From Ceratobasidium sp. AG-K (taxonomy: Eukaryota > Basidiomycota > Agaricomycetes > Cantharellales > Ceratobasidiaceae): a stretch of 64,000 bases of DNA. Of the stretch, positions 14,082 through 25,776 are shown in pieces. The notes beneath the pieces are model-generated. The model saw only the letters and a program-made list of their open reading frames with translations. It had not been told where the DNA came from and did not search any database. Positions within the stretch are counted from its first letter, which is position 1, and the number at the start of each line of letters is the position of its first letter. Location: NCBI GenBank assembly GCA_037039685.1, contig JAWNGF010000001.1, positions 2,418,001 through 2,482,000 of the forward strand, in the 5' to 3' direction. A program made the position numbers and the translations under genes.

Positions 14082-14793
14082 TTTACAGGGGAGATGTCGC
14101 TCGCGATAATCTGGCCTGCTCGGTTCCTGTTAAATGTTGCTGAAGGGTCAAATCAAGATTCAGCTGAGTGTCGTAAACCCGGATGTCAGAATGATAGAAG
14201 CGACAGTCAGGACCGAGGAATCTCACCTGGAGTTCTGCTGCGCAATGTTATCCTCAAGGAGGATAAAGACTGCGTTGGTGGACTGAGAGTCAAGTGTTGG
14301 TTTATACTATAGCGTCGTTGAATGGAATTAGGGGACTCGTAGGGATGGTCGTGATAGTCAGAGTGGTGGTTCTTTAAAATGCCATGCTGCAGTGGGCGTG
14401 TGTCTTTCCAAACTTGTGTTTTGGTCTAACCTGCCAAGACATGAGGACAAAGACTTTTGCAAATTTACTTTTTCTAGTATATCACGTGATGGGGAATGCC
14501 CGGGATCCATGATTAAGCTCTCGCTGTGATTGGTGCAGCACCCTCCAAGGACTTCCTCTTTCAGCCCCCAAACGTAGCCTCGCATGTCTCATGACGAAAA
14601 CTTGCCTTGGGCGTTGCTGCGCGAACCTGTGCGCCGCCGAATATTAGTCAGTCAGGTGGAGTAGCGTACCGCGGCATCGCACTGAGGTATTGAAATATAC
14701 GCGCGCGCGTCAAAAGTGGGTTGATCTTTACAAGTTTACTTTATTTATGTGCTGTAATTGGACATTTGCGGGGCCTCAAATCAATCGCACGAT
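14082..14793. other. Intergenic region upstream of the DOMON-b561 gene
   Basis: No exon-like ORF is seen. A perfect TCACGTGA box is at 14482-14489 and a TATA-like element (minus strand) at 14299-14306. Confidence 0.45.
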
Positions 14794-15415
14794 TTACTCG
14801 AAGATCCAGGTGGCCTTGTCGTCAGTATATTGGACAATGCCTTCGGGGAACCAGCTGGGTAAAGCTATGTTAGCGCATTCATCGTGTCATTCTTACGAAG
14901 TACTCACAGCTTGATCTCCTTTTCAGCATTCTCGACCGAGTCGCTACCGTGGCAGATGTTGCGGCCGACGGCGAGAGCATAGTCACCACGGATGGTTCCT
15001 AAGTACAAACATGAGTCCCATCCACAAATCAGCTAGTGGCCTACACTCACCTGGGCCGCTCGCAAGGGGGTTGGTCGCGCCGAGCATCGCGCGGCCGGTC
15101 TTGACGGCATCGAGACCCTCGATAACAATGGCAACGACGGGACCGGAAGCCATGTACTTGATCAGGCCAGGGAAGAAGGGTTTGCCCTTGAGATCGGCGT
15201 AGTCTGATACACAATTACAAGTGAGCAATTAAAATTATAGCTGAAATAGGCTGGATGATCTTACGCTTCTCGAGGTGCTCTTCGTTGGCGTGAACGAGCT
15301 TCAGGGCAACAATTTTGAAGCCGCGCTTCTCAAAGCGAGAGAGGATCTCGCCGACGAGAGCGCGCTGGACGCCATCGGGCTTGACCATGATGTAGGAACG
15401 CTCGGTGTTGGACAT
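14794..15415 (-). CDS. NDK1: Nucleoside diphosphate kinase
   Basis: This enzyme transfers the gamma-phosphate from ATP to NDPs through a phosphohistidine. ATG is at 15415 ([18 protein letters not shown]) and TAA at 14796-14794. Introns at about 15205-15265, 15000-15051 and 14862-14907 join in frame, giving about 150 residues, the usual size. Visible motifs are the [11 protein letters not shown] nucleotide-binding strand, [32 protein letters not shown], and the active-site [18 protein letters not shown] with the catalytic His. It ends in WIFE. A possible 5' UTR intron lies just upstream of the ATG (GT near 15475, CTGCAG at 15417-15422). Confidence 0.96.
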
Positions 15416-15937
15416 TCTGCAGGTAGAAATTTTGATCAGATCTACGCGACCTAACGCGTTAAAGGGGGACTGACTTGAATACAGGTGGTGGGGGTCGTAA
15501 GAACTCTGAAGGTCGTGCAAGAGAAGGCTGAGGATGCCTAGTGGTTGTGAAGAAGAAAAAGACGAGGAGAGAGGTGAGGAGCGAGACGATCAGATCGCGC
15601 CGCGTTATATGCGGCAAGCGGTCGAGGGCATGGCCGCGCATGGATGCTTCGATCGATTAGATCGCGATGGAGCTGTTACCTGGGCCTAGTGATTAGATCC
15701 GAATGAGAGGGCCGAATATCAGCGTATGAGAGTCCACAGCTTGGATGTAAACGGCACTGAGACTTTACATACAACTCGCGTACACGGAGGAAAACGGCCG
15801 ATTCACTAATCTCTACTTCGAGTCTAGGCTTTGCCACTGTGTTTGCCTCGTGATATAAGCACGTTTCTTTCGTGCTCCACGGACCATGATAGAAGGCAGG
15901 TCTGCATATATTTCATGTACATATACGCCTCATCGCC
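15416..15937. other. NDK upstream region and SDR downstream region
   Basis: An imperfect palindrome GCCGCGTTATATGCGGC lies near 15598-15614, upstream of NDK, with a TATAT core. No gene is visible. Confidence 0.45.
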
Positions 15938-16937
15938 TTACCAGGGATGCTTTTCCCCTGTATAAACCCAGAATTCACCAGAATTTGTCAAATCCAACTG
16001 ATCTATGACTTTTAGCATGCCATGAACGCTATCTTTGGGGGTGACCACGGCATTAGGTCCGCCCATGTCTGTCTACGAAATTTCAACGAGAGCAAAACTC
16101 AAAGCGAGAACGTGTATCTACCTGGACCCAACCAGGGTGCAAAAGCCCCACCGCGATGTTCGCCGACTCGAGTTCGTACGCGAGCTTACGTCCCATCATG
16201 TTCAAACCTGCCTAGAACATGAGTCGGTCTCAATAACGAACCAAGGGTGTATGCTGCACTTTACCTTGCTAATGCCGTATGCCGGCCCACGCCCGTGTTT
16301 CGAAGTTGTGAGTGAGCCACTCTCGGAGCTAAGGAGCACGAGCTTGGACTGTACGCCGTTGTCGGTTGGTTGGCCTTTGAGCAGGGGAACGAATGCCTGG
16401 CAGACGCGAAGTGGCCCAACGACATTGTTGTTGAAAATTCTCGATACCTCCTCGGGGTCTCTGTGCACAAATCAATATAAAGCCTTGGTGAAAGGTCATC
16501 GGATGATAGCTTACTCGGTTAGCAAAGCTTTGCCATTGCCATGGACCCCAGCGTTCACGATAAGAACATCCAGGGCCCCAACCTTGGATCTTACTTCATT
16601 AGCTGCCTCCTGTTTTACACGCCATTTAATCAATAATCGTGGGCATGGATCTACCGGGGCGCGGAACGACGCTCACATGCAACTGTGAGAGTCGTTCATG
16701 TCGAGACGGACAAAGCTGAGCCGTCCTGTATTTGACTGGTCATCTGCAAGCTCTTTGAGCTCTCCGATCGTGCTGGGATCCGGTACGTCCCAACAACTTT
16801 GCTGTTGGGATTAGTGAGCTAGGGAATTGTGAGACAAGGCACACGTAGCCCAGCATCGTTCATTTGCATACCAGCTGTCGCACGAATTCGAGACCCACTC
16901 CCCGATTCGCTCCAACCACGAAATATCGCGCTGACAT
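15938..16937 (-). CDS. Short-chain dehydrogenase/reductase (C-factor-like SDR)
   Basis: This is an NAD(P)-dependent oxidoreductase of unknown substrate. ATG is at 16937 (MSARYFVVGANRGVGLEFVR) and TAA at 15940-15938. Exons join over short introns to about 230-240 residues, the classical SDR size. The Gly-rich cofactor motif is GANRGVG. The acidic residue of LSFVRLDMND helps the adenine pocket, IVNAGVHG is the NAG motif, NNNVVGPLRVCQ is the active-site Asn helix, and VLLSSESGS with AYGISK give the Ser-Tyr-Lys triad. The C-terminal LLHPGWVQ-x-DMGGP is the PG motif. This arrangement fits the sniffer/C-factor subgroup. There is no signal peptide. Confidence 0.85.
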
Positions 16938-17116
16938 AGCAAAATTGGGATATTAATATGACTGGCGTTGGCGATGAGTAACGATGGTGTCCATTCAAAC
17001 TTCTGCTCGAGTCGGGTTGTCACGTGTGGTCATAAATACAGCACGTCACCATATGCGTGTGCGATACCGTCACTACCCAACGATTGCATTGCAAAAAATG
17101 AACCGGTATCAAGCCC

Positions 17117-18213
17117 TCAATCGTCCGAGTGGTACTCCTCATCACTATCATCACGGCCCCTGATCCGAGAGCCCGACGATCCAACCATTCCAGTCGACCC
17201 AAATGGCGTTACCAACTTTTGACGTGGCTGATCTGGTTTGTCGATAACTCCTACAGGGCCGTAAAATATTAGGGATACTTGGGTAGTGTGGGGCGTGCCA
17301 GTGCTCACCGCTTTGTGTCAAACGCAGCTCTAATGATCCAGTCTTGAAGCCGTCCTCATTTCCAAGCTCCTCAAACCCTACAATTCTTTAGAGTGAAAAG
17401 TTAGCGACGTTTGGGGAACTAGAGTGCGTTTACTCGCCTGTCTTTCGAAACCCCTCGAACGAAACAAATTACGCAGGGCAGTACCTTGACCTGCAGCTTC
17501 TCTACCAACCACGGTACATTTTCGACGAAGACTTTGATAAAACGAGTTTTGAAGTGTCGCGGTGCGAGAATCTGTCAATGGTTGTCAACGGTACTCTAGC
17601 AAATTTCAGCCAGGTTCAAACAAACCTCCAAGTGTTTGTTCATAATATCGCATCGTCGGAAGTCGCGGTGATAGAAGTGGATAATACACCGAGGACTCGT
17701 TCCTGTGTTACAGGCTCATGAGTACTTGATATAATCAAAGCCGACCTGGTGGGCAGCTAAAATGACAGAAACTCACGCACTCGTCTTGATCACTTCCTTC
17801 TCATCCATGATTTCGGTAAGCCGGCCATGCTCGTTTTCTCTCATATCTCTAACTTGAGCTATTCTATTCCCAATCTGTTAGCTCAGGCTCAGTAAAATAA
17901 GTAATATCACGTACTGTGCCTTCAACTCCTCCATTCGCTTTTCTCGCAATCCGGACATATCAAACTCGTCTTTTTCTAGCTCCTCGAATAGTTTATCTTC
18001 ATCGTCGTCATCGTCTGACGGGAAATCATCGCGTTCCTTTCCGCTTCTAGTCGAGCTGTCTTGGGGTCCTGAGGTATGGAGACGCGACGCGAGCTCAGAG
18101 ACTTTGGCATCTACCTCGGGTGTAGGAGGACGCAGGCTGGGTGATTATGTTTAGATGGAGAGAAGTAGTAATATATATGCCTCTTACACGTCAGAATCAT
18201 CAGAATGGCCCAT
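17117..18213 (-). CDS. PLP1: Phosducin-like thioredoxin-fold protein (PLP1/TXNDC9)
   Basis: This is a co-chaperone that binds the CCT/TRiC chaperonin and helps tubulin and actin folding. ATG is at 18213 (MGHSDDSDV) and TGA at 17119-17117. Exons join in frame. An acidic N-terminal region precedes DEFDMSGLREKRMEELKAQI and MRENEHGRLTEIMDEKEV, the helical signature of TXNDC9. The thioredoxin fold follows, with CIIHFYHRDFRRCDIMNKHL, RFIKVFVENVPWLVEKLQVK, VLPCVICFVRG and FEELGNEDGFKTGSLELRL. The catalytic CxxC is absent, as in this family. The C-terminus is acidic (DDSDEEYHSDD). It is divergent from URA3 with only 158 bp between the start codons, so they share a promoter region containing CACGTGA at 18278. 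Confidence 0.92.
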
Positions 18214-18371
18214 TGCAACAAATCAAAAGTACAGTAGGATAGAAGGTACGGCAGTCGCCTCGAGGACGGAGGAGATACACGTGACTTGCTGGATCACGAC
18301 CCTGTCAAATGAATTCTTCTTCGATCACCATAGATAAACCACCTTGGCTCCGTTCACCACTGGCTGTTAGC

Positions 18372-19303
18372 ATGTCTTCACATTTGGCCGCATATGATGC
18401 TCGTGTAAAAAACTTCTCCAATGCCGCGGCTCGCAGCCTGCTCGAGATTATGTCCAAGAAGAAGACGAATCTTTGCGTTAGTGTGGACGTGACGACGAAA
18501 GCTAGTCTTTTGAGGATCGTGGATGCTGCTGGACCTAGTGTTTGTGTAGTAAAAGTCAGTCTTTACATGTTGAATAGGTTCAATAGCGAAACAGACTTCT
18601 GATAGTGGCATGCAGACACACATCGATATCGTGGAAGATTTTGACCAAGATCTCGTTGAACAGCTTCAACGTCTAGCCAAGAAGCACGACTTCTTGATTT
18701 TTGAGGATCGAAAGTTTGCGGATATTGGTAGGTTGGTTATGAGACCCCATGAATCACACAAATTGAAGCTATCCCCACGTCAATAGGCAACACCGTGACC
18801 CTCCAGTACTCGCGCGGCGTGCATCGGATCGCTTCATGGTCACATATCACCAACGCTCATGTCGTACCCGGTCCGGGCGTTGTCGCTGGACTCGCTAAAG
18901 CAGGCAAGCCGCTCGGCAGGGGCCTCCTGCTCCTCGCTGAGATGAGCTCTGCTGGCGCACTCACTACGGGCGAGTACACCAAGGCAGCAGTCAAAATGGC
19001 CAACGAGAATAGTGATTTTGTCATCGGTTATATCGCTATGAGCCGACAGGGCGTTCAAAGTGATTCGAACAAAGACTTTTTGATCATGACACCGGCGTGG
19101 GGTTGGATGTCAAGGGCGATGGTATGGGTCAACAGTACAGAACTCCACGAGAAGTTATCTTGGATGGTGGGTGCGATGTAATCATCGTTGGGAGAGGTAT
19201 ATATGGGAAAGGGGAGGGTAACGACGACGAGGCTATTCGAAAAGAGTCGGAGCGGTACCGCAGAGAGGGTTGGGAAGCGTATGAAGCTCGCTGCAGGACA
19301 TGA
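18372..19303 (+). CDS. URA3: Orotidine 5'-phosphate decarboxylase, with an apparent single-base deletion
   Basis: This enzyme carries out the last step of UMP synthesis. The start is [15 protein letters not shown] at 18372; an upstream in-frame ATG at 18309 is less likely. Introns at about 18554-18613 and 18728-18786 join in frame. Motifs are [23 protein letters not shown] (catalytic Asp/Lys set), the [10 protein letters not shown] loop, and [21 protein letters not shown]. After DFLIMTP (19090s) the frame runs into non-family sequence and stops at 19181. The expected continuation, [20 protein letters not shown] and [12 protein letters not shown] with the phosphate-binding Arg, is read one frame over and ends at TGA 19301-19303. 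One missing G near 19093 explains this. It is either a real loss of function or an assembly error; I favour error because other genes in the window show the same kind of break. Confidence 0.93.
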
Positions 19304-19763
19304 GTGAATGTACATAGTCAGACGAAATAATAAATGGATAGTTTACTGAGTAGGGCAGAGATTCTTTCGAGACTCCTTACGTCTGTATCTTAGTGCACAG
19401 AGTTTGGCAATGCATATCCACCACCTTGAATTCGTAAGTGATTCATGCGCATATACTGGGTCCCATGTAGCTACTATGACACTCGCGTAAAACGAACCTA
19501 CACTACAGTGCCGCCAGGTTCTGTATGATCACCTTTGCCAGCCCAAGTTTATACTGGATAAGAGCATTCGTACGAGAAACAGGAACACGCCAAGGACTTG
19601 AAAGTGCCCGTATCGGGTTTGAGCAAATCCCCACATTTAAATCACGCAGCCATATTCTCGTACGGTATTGTCAATTCATTTACTACAACCACTACATACA
19701 CCGAAAGCAACGCGATGAGGATAAAAGGCACACAAAAAGAAGTCGACAAATCTAGGGGCTCAT
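19304..19763. other. Convergent spacer between URA3 and transketolase
   Basis: AT-rich sequence between two 3' ends; no gene visible. Confidence 0.5.
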
Positions 19764-22178
19764 CTAGAACGCCTTGAGAATAGGAGAAGCGACCTCGCCG
19801 CCCCTCTTCTTGTAAAACTCGACGGTCTTCTTGCCAATGCTCGCAATGTCTGCACAAGTTGGTTAGTAGGTGAAGGGGCTCAGATTATGTGGACTTACTG
19901 GTTCCAGTGAGACCAAACGACTCATAGACCTTTTGGTATGGCCCGGAAGCACCCCACGCAGGAAGACCGAATTGCTCGTGGCTGTACTTTTGCCACCCAA
20001 GAGTCTGTGCAAGTTGTCAGTACCCAAAAGGCAAGATATATCGGTGGGAACTCACAGAGTAAGCCTCGACCGACAAGATTGGCGCGCCGCTCCTCAACAC
20101 GCTAAGCCTGTACTCCTGGGGCTGAGCATCAAAGACCTCCCAGCAGGGCAACGACACAATCCTGGTCTTGACGCCTTCCTTCTCGAGCAACGACGCAGCC
20201 TCAACGGCAATCGAAACCTCGGATCCAGTCGAGATGATGGTCAAGTCCTCATTCTCAACCTCGTGCAAGACATAACCACCCTTGACGGCGTGCTCGATCG
20301 TCGAGTTTTCGAGTTGGGGAAGGTTTTGGCGGGAGAGCGAGATGACGGAAGGAGTCTTTTTGGATTTAAGGGCGACGAGGTAGGCGGCACTGGTCTCGTT
20401 GCCATCGGCAGGGCGCCAGAAGGCGAGGTTGGGGATGGCACGGAGGTGGGTGGCGGTCTCGACCGGCTGGTGAGTGGGGCCGTCCTCACCAAGACCGATC
20501 GAGTCGTGGGTAGCGACCCAGATGACTTGGTGGTGGCTGAGAGCAGAGAGACGGACAGCGCCAGCAGCGTAGCTCACGAAGTTCTGTGGGGGCGTAAGTA
20601 TACGGACGAAAGCTCCTAGGCCTGGTACTCACCAAGAAGGTACCGCCGAACGGAATGATACCGCCGTACGCAGCGAGGCCGTTCATGACCGCACCCATGG
20701 CGTGCTCGCGGACACCGTAGCGAATGTAGCGACCGGACCAGGCTCCAAGGTTAGTGCTGGGGGGCTGGAAGTCGACGGCCTCCTTGACGCGGGTCAAGTT
20801 GGAACCAGTCAAGTCCGCAGAGCCACCAATGAGTTCGACAACGGTGCCAGAGATGGCCTGGAGGACCTTTTCCGAGAGCGAGCGGGACGCGATGGCTGGG
20901 TCGCCGACCTTGTAGACAGGGAGCTTCTGCTCCCAGCCCTCAGGGAGTTCGCCGGAAATGCGGCGGCAGAGTTCGGCGTGGTCCTGGGGGTACTTGCTCT
21001 TGTAGGAGTCGAAGAGCTTTTCCCACTCGGCCTCGAGGGCAGCACCGCGCTCGCCAAACTTGGCATAGGCAGCCTTGGTCTCGTCGGGAACAACAAAATT
21101 GGCCTTGGGGTCAAAGCCAAACTTGGACTTGACGTTGGCGGCATCGTCGGCCTTGAGGGGCGCACCGTGGACGCCGTGGGTGCCCTGGAGCTTGGAGCCG
21201 TAGCCGATGGTGGTGCGGAGCTTGATGAGGGTGGGCTTGTCCTTGGACTTTTGGGCCTGAGCAATAGCGTTGTGGATGGCAGCAAGGTCACTGAAAGCAA
21301 ATGATTAGAAGCTGAATCGCCTGGGATCCCGATATGGGTCCAGGGTTGGACGCGTCGTCGGATGCAAATCGATCGACGGGATCCGTGGGAAAGTAAGACT
21401 TACTCGTCGCCATTCTCAACAACAAGGACCTCCCAGCCGTATGCCTCGTAGCGCTTGGCAACATCTTCGGTGAACGCGACGTTGGTGTTTCCGTCGATGG
21501 AGATGTGGTTATCGTCGTAGATGGCAATGAGGTTGCCGAGTTGCAAGTGGCCAGCGAGCGAAGAGGCTTCACCAGAGACACCCTCCATCAAGCAGCCGTC
21601 ACCAAGGAAAACTAGCAGACTAGTGAGAAAGGCCTGAGGTTGAGCTCGATTAGCTTACCATAGGTGTGGTTGTTGATGAGCTCAAAGCCCTCCTTGTTGT
21701 AAGAACCGGCAAAGTGAGCCTGGGCAATGGCGAGACCGACAGCGTTGGCGACACCCTGTCCGAGGGGACCAGTAGTGACCTCGATACCATCGGTAACACC
21801 GGCCTCGGGGTGGCCCGGGGTGATGCTGCCCAACTGACGGAAGCTCTTCAAGTCATCAATGGTGACATTGAAGCCCAGGAGGTGCAAGAGCGAATACTGG
21901 AGGGCGCAGCTGTAGGAAACGAATCAGACAAGTTTTGCAAGGTAAATGCGCGCAACATACGCATGGCCGTTGGAGAGCACGAAACGATCCCGGTTGAACC
22001 ACTTGGGGTTCTTGGGGTTAGCCTTGAAGAAACGGCTGAACAGGATGTGAGAGACGGGCGCCATGCCCATGGGGGCTCCGGGGTGGCCCGAGTTGGACTT
22101 GGAGACAATGTCCACCGCGAGTGTGCGGATGGTGTTGATGGCGATGGCATCAGAGTCGGCGGGCTGGAAGGACGACAT
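19764..22178 (-). CDS. TKL1: Transketolase
   Basis: This thiamine-diphosphate enzyme of the non-oxidative pentose phosphate pathway transfers two-carbon units between sugar phosphates. ATG is at 22178 ([18 protein letters not shown]) and TAG at 19766-19764. About seven exons join to ~680 residues, the normal length. Motifs are [49 protein letters not shown] (part of the signature), the ThDP motif [13 protein letters not shown] followed by [30 protein letters not shown] with the catalytic Glu, [29 protein letters not shown] and [14 protein letters not shown]. It is complete. A TATA box lies about 90 nt upstream, and the gene is divergent from the photolyase. Confidence 0.97.
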
Positions 22179-22264
22179 CTAGAAGAACGTTGAGCACGAG
22201 TAGGCACCGACACTGCAAGACTCACAGTAGTAGGTGGGGATGAGAAACCTGGCTCTGGTCAAAG

Positions 22265-22271
22265 TGTTTAT
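22265..22271 (-). promoter_or_regulatory. TATA box of transketolase
   Basis: The minus strand reads TATAAAC 87 nt before the ATG. It is plausible as a core promoter element of a highly expressed gene. Confidence 0.5.
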
Positions 22272-23048
22272 AACCGGTCTCTTGCCGCTGAGTGGGAAGG
22301 GGCGGGGCCGTGGGAATTTACCCGGCTCAAATCGATGGCCTGGAAAGAAGCCGAATTTGCGACGAAATTCAACATCTCCGCGGTGGCCACGCCTCGATTC
22401 CATCTCAGTCGCGGCCAGAACCGCCTGGGTGTATGCACGTTCTTTTGTCAATAAGCTCTCACGACGGTTACTGATGTACTTGTGAGCGCCATAATGTCAT
22501 TGCGCGGGCGGCAGTCGCGCCCCTTTCGCCCGCGATGAATAATCGGAGTTGACCCGGGGGTTGCTAATGATAAATGGGGATACGATAATCCAGAGGATAA
22601 TTCAGCTTAAAATCTTAGCTCTGCTACCGGTGCATCGGCCCGGTCGGTCCGTGCAATGGCGCGATTTATTGACACAGGCGCAAGGGCGACCCGACCTCAA
22701 GCGAACCCAAAAAGTCTGGAGCAGTCAACGCCGCATCCGTTCAACCAGGGCACCTCGCCACTCCCACGGTGAAGGCAACCCCTGTGTCGTCTTCTTATTG
22801 CAAGCGAACGACACAGAATGAGGTCTCAACTCGGCCCCTCGCCGTGCGTGTTCAGCCTCGACGACACCTGCCTGTCTGCTCGCGTTGATCCATGATCCAG
22901 CGCGATGAAATGTGGCTCCGATGACTGAGATTTACAGTAGCGCGCGCTTTTTTGTGCTCGATCTGTGCATCAACTCCTCGTGACGTCATGTCGATCGGTG
23001 CGCTTGAAACAAACTGTGGCACTCTAGTCCGGTTGTGGTGCCTGTTGA
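22272..23048. other. Divergent promoter region, transketolase/photolyase
   Basis: Head-to-head intergenic region. GC-rich blocks (22490-22530) are separated by AT-rich stretches; a TGACGTCA-like site (GTGACGTCAT) lies at 22980-22989. No coding sequence recognised. Confidence 0.45.
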
Positions 23049-25437
23049 ATGCTGCGTTTAACCTCAACCTCGCTCTGTCGTCGACTTGGGCTGCGAACCT
23101 TTGGTACTATGCCGCCTAAACGATCTCGACCTGTTGATGCCAGCTTGTCGTCCAAAAAACAACGCGTACTGAGTGACTTTGTCATAAAGGAGGACAAAGC
23201 CAAGAGCGAACCCAAGGAGGAGCAAATCGATGGCGAGCGCGCGTTCATTCAGCAAGTCCACGGAAAGATTGCTACTGCCGAAAACGCTGCTCGAGCCGAC
23301 GACAACCCGCCCCTGGGTCTCCTTCAGCATGCCATTGTCGAACACAAGAGCGAGCTCAAGACAGTACCCAAAGGAGATTCAGTAGTTTACTGGATGCGCA
23401 TGGAGGATATGAGATGTACGTTGTAGAGTGTCTGTGTAGCTCTTGCTGACATTTTTAAAGTGAAAGACAACCGGGCGCTTTCCGCTGCATCCAATGTGGC
23501 GCAAGACCTCGGCGTCCCCCTTCTCGTCTTGTTCATCCTTAGCCCCGACGATTATGTCTCGCACGACCGTAGCCCACGTAGGATTGACTTTTGTCTCCGA
23601 AATTTGGTCGTGCTCAAGGTACTACCACCCCGAGTTAAATAATAATCGGACTAACGACCCAATAGGAAAAGTTAAACGTACTCAATATCCCGCTCTACAT
23701 CACTTCGCACAAACCTCGCAAAACTCTCCCAGACGAAGTAATCAAGCTCTCTCGCAAGTGGGGCGCGAGACGGATTTACGCGAATATCGAGTACGAGGTG
23801 GATGAACTCCGCCGTGATTTGAGAATTATTCATCTTGCAACAATGGCTAGTATCCGTGCCGAGTTCTTCTCGGACCGGTGTGTTGTTGAGCCTGGGGCAT
23901 TGGCTACCCAGCAAGGAAAACAGTACGCTGTACGGATCAAACCCGTTCAACTACACCGGGGGATGCTTATCGTTTGGTTACTAGGTTTACTCGCCTTGGT
24001 TGAAAAGCAAGTTCTGGGGGATCCAACACGTGAAACGATGCTAACATCCGTCCGTAGATTGGGTTGCTACTTTGGACAAGGATTCTTCCCGATTAGACGA
24101 ATCCCCTCCACCGACTGCAAACGAAGCCAACACCCGAAACCATCCTAAATTTAGTGATCTCTTTGACTGCGAAGTTCCCGAATCCGTAAAGGTACGGCTG
24201 ATTCGACCATACTTTTGTATCCACTCAAGCTATTCAGGTTTTGAATGTCACGACCGAGAAACGATGATCAAACTCTATCCCGCCGGAGAAGACGCAGCTC
24301 ACGAAGTCCTCTCCCGCTTCCTGCACACTAAAGCACGCAGCTGTCAACTGGCCGATGCATCCCCGCTCGCCTCGGGCGCAGAAGAGTCCGCGAGCCATAG
24401 TCGCATCAAGGAATACAAGGACTCGCGCGACCAGGCAGATGCAGATACCACGAGTCGGATTAGTCCATACCTCTCGAGTGGAGTGATTTCTGCTAGAGTT
24501 TGTGTGAGGGGCGCGATGGAGGTGCTCGGAGTACGAAAAGTGGATGCAAGCAAGACAAACGGGCCGGCTGTTTGGGTGTCTGAAATAGGTGAGCAGTGCT
24601 TGTTCGGTTAGACTTGGGCCATGTCTCACAAGGGTTGGATTTCAGCATGGAGAGATTTCTATACTCACGTCATGGCTGCGTTTCCTCGCGTGTCTATGGT
24701 AAGTGGTAGTTACGAGTTTGGCAATCCCGCTGGACGTTATTCGTAGGGACGCCCATTCCATGAAAAGTACGCCGACGTCCAATGGGAGACAAATGCCACA
24801 CACTTGAAAGCTTGGAAAGAAGGAAAGACGGGTGTTCCCATCGTCGATGCAGTAGGTGCAACCCAGTTACTTGCCTTAACCAGTAGTGACTGAGATCTGG
24901 GTAGGCAATGCGCCAAGCAAACACTCAAGGTTGGATACACAACCGCGCACGGATGATTACAGCTATGTACCTCACCAAGGATCTTATGCTTGACTGGCGG
25001 CTGGGAGAAAAGGTAACAGCATTCCACACTATGTTTATCGGCTTGGGCTTACGCTCGGGCCAGTACTTTATGGAACAGCTCATTGATGGTGATCTCGCGT
25101 CCAATAATGGTGGGTGGCAATGGAGTGCATCTACGGGAACAGACCCCCAACCATATTTCCGAGTATTCAATCCATACTCGCAGAGCGAAAAGGCCGACCC
25201 AAGCGGTACGCCCTTGTCTCTCTTTACATACTTTGCATTCATCAGACTCTTCCAGGTGATTATATCCGACACTTTGTACCCGAGCTCAAGAACCTGACGG
25301 GCAAGGCCATCCACGACCCGTACTCTAATCTCGACAAGACGGCCTTCAAAAAGCTTGGATACCCTGAACCGTTGGTCAATCACAAGGAGGCTAGGGAGCG
25401 GGCGTTGAGGCGATATAAGAACCCAGGGGAGGAGTGA
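23049..25437 (+). CDS. PHR1: Class I CPD DNA photolyase
   Basis: This flavoenzyme repairs UV-induced cyclobutane pyrimidine dimers. ATG is at 23049 and TGA at 25435-25437. The first 20 residues ([20 protein letters not shown]) look like a mitochondrial presequence. A second in-frame ATG at 23109 opens [10 protein letters not shown], a nuclear-localisation-like start. The antenna domain has [18 protein letters not shown] and [11 protein letters not shown]. The FAD domain has [70 protein letters not shown] and [20 protein letters not shown]. It ends in [13 protein letters not shown] and a lysine/arginine-rich tail. One intron (24007-24057) uses a GC donor (GCAAGT), which restores frame into WVATLDKD. 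No frame breaks elsewhere. Confidence 0.95.
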
Positions 25438-25776
25438 TAGGAGAGTGTATGCGGTATTCCTTTTTTGGGTGGACTAGCTTGCTGGCTATACTATAATGTT
25501 GCTAACGGGTTTGATTATGTCTCTTAATATATACGCTTCTACCTTTGTGGGACCTTGGGCTTGATTCGGGTATAAGCAGCCGTGATGCGCTGCCCGTTTC
25601 GTGACAGCATCCTGGTAGTCAAATGATACGAATAATGAATACGTCTTGCGGGAAGCGAGGACTAGGCTTGAACAGCTCGATTCAGACAATGAATATACAC
25701 AGTTATAAACTTAAATCGCGATTATACCAATCAGGCAATCACACGCACGCTCTCCAAACTTGACAACCACGTCGCA
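25438..25776. other. Intergenic spacer
   Basis: Photolyase 3' region and dual-specificity phosphatase promoter; no gene or clear TATA box. Confidence 0.45.

Noticed and set aside
20702..21304. A 200-residue plus-strand frame inside transketolase
   Set aside because: It is antisense to a well-conserved transketolase exon; GC-rich third positions keep the opposite strand open.
23930..24060. A frameshift in the photolyase before WVATLDKD
   Set aside because: An intron with a GC donor (GCAAGT) restores the frame exactly.
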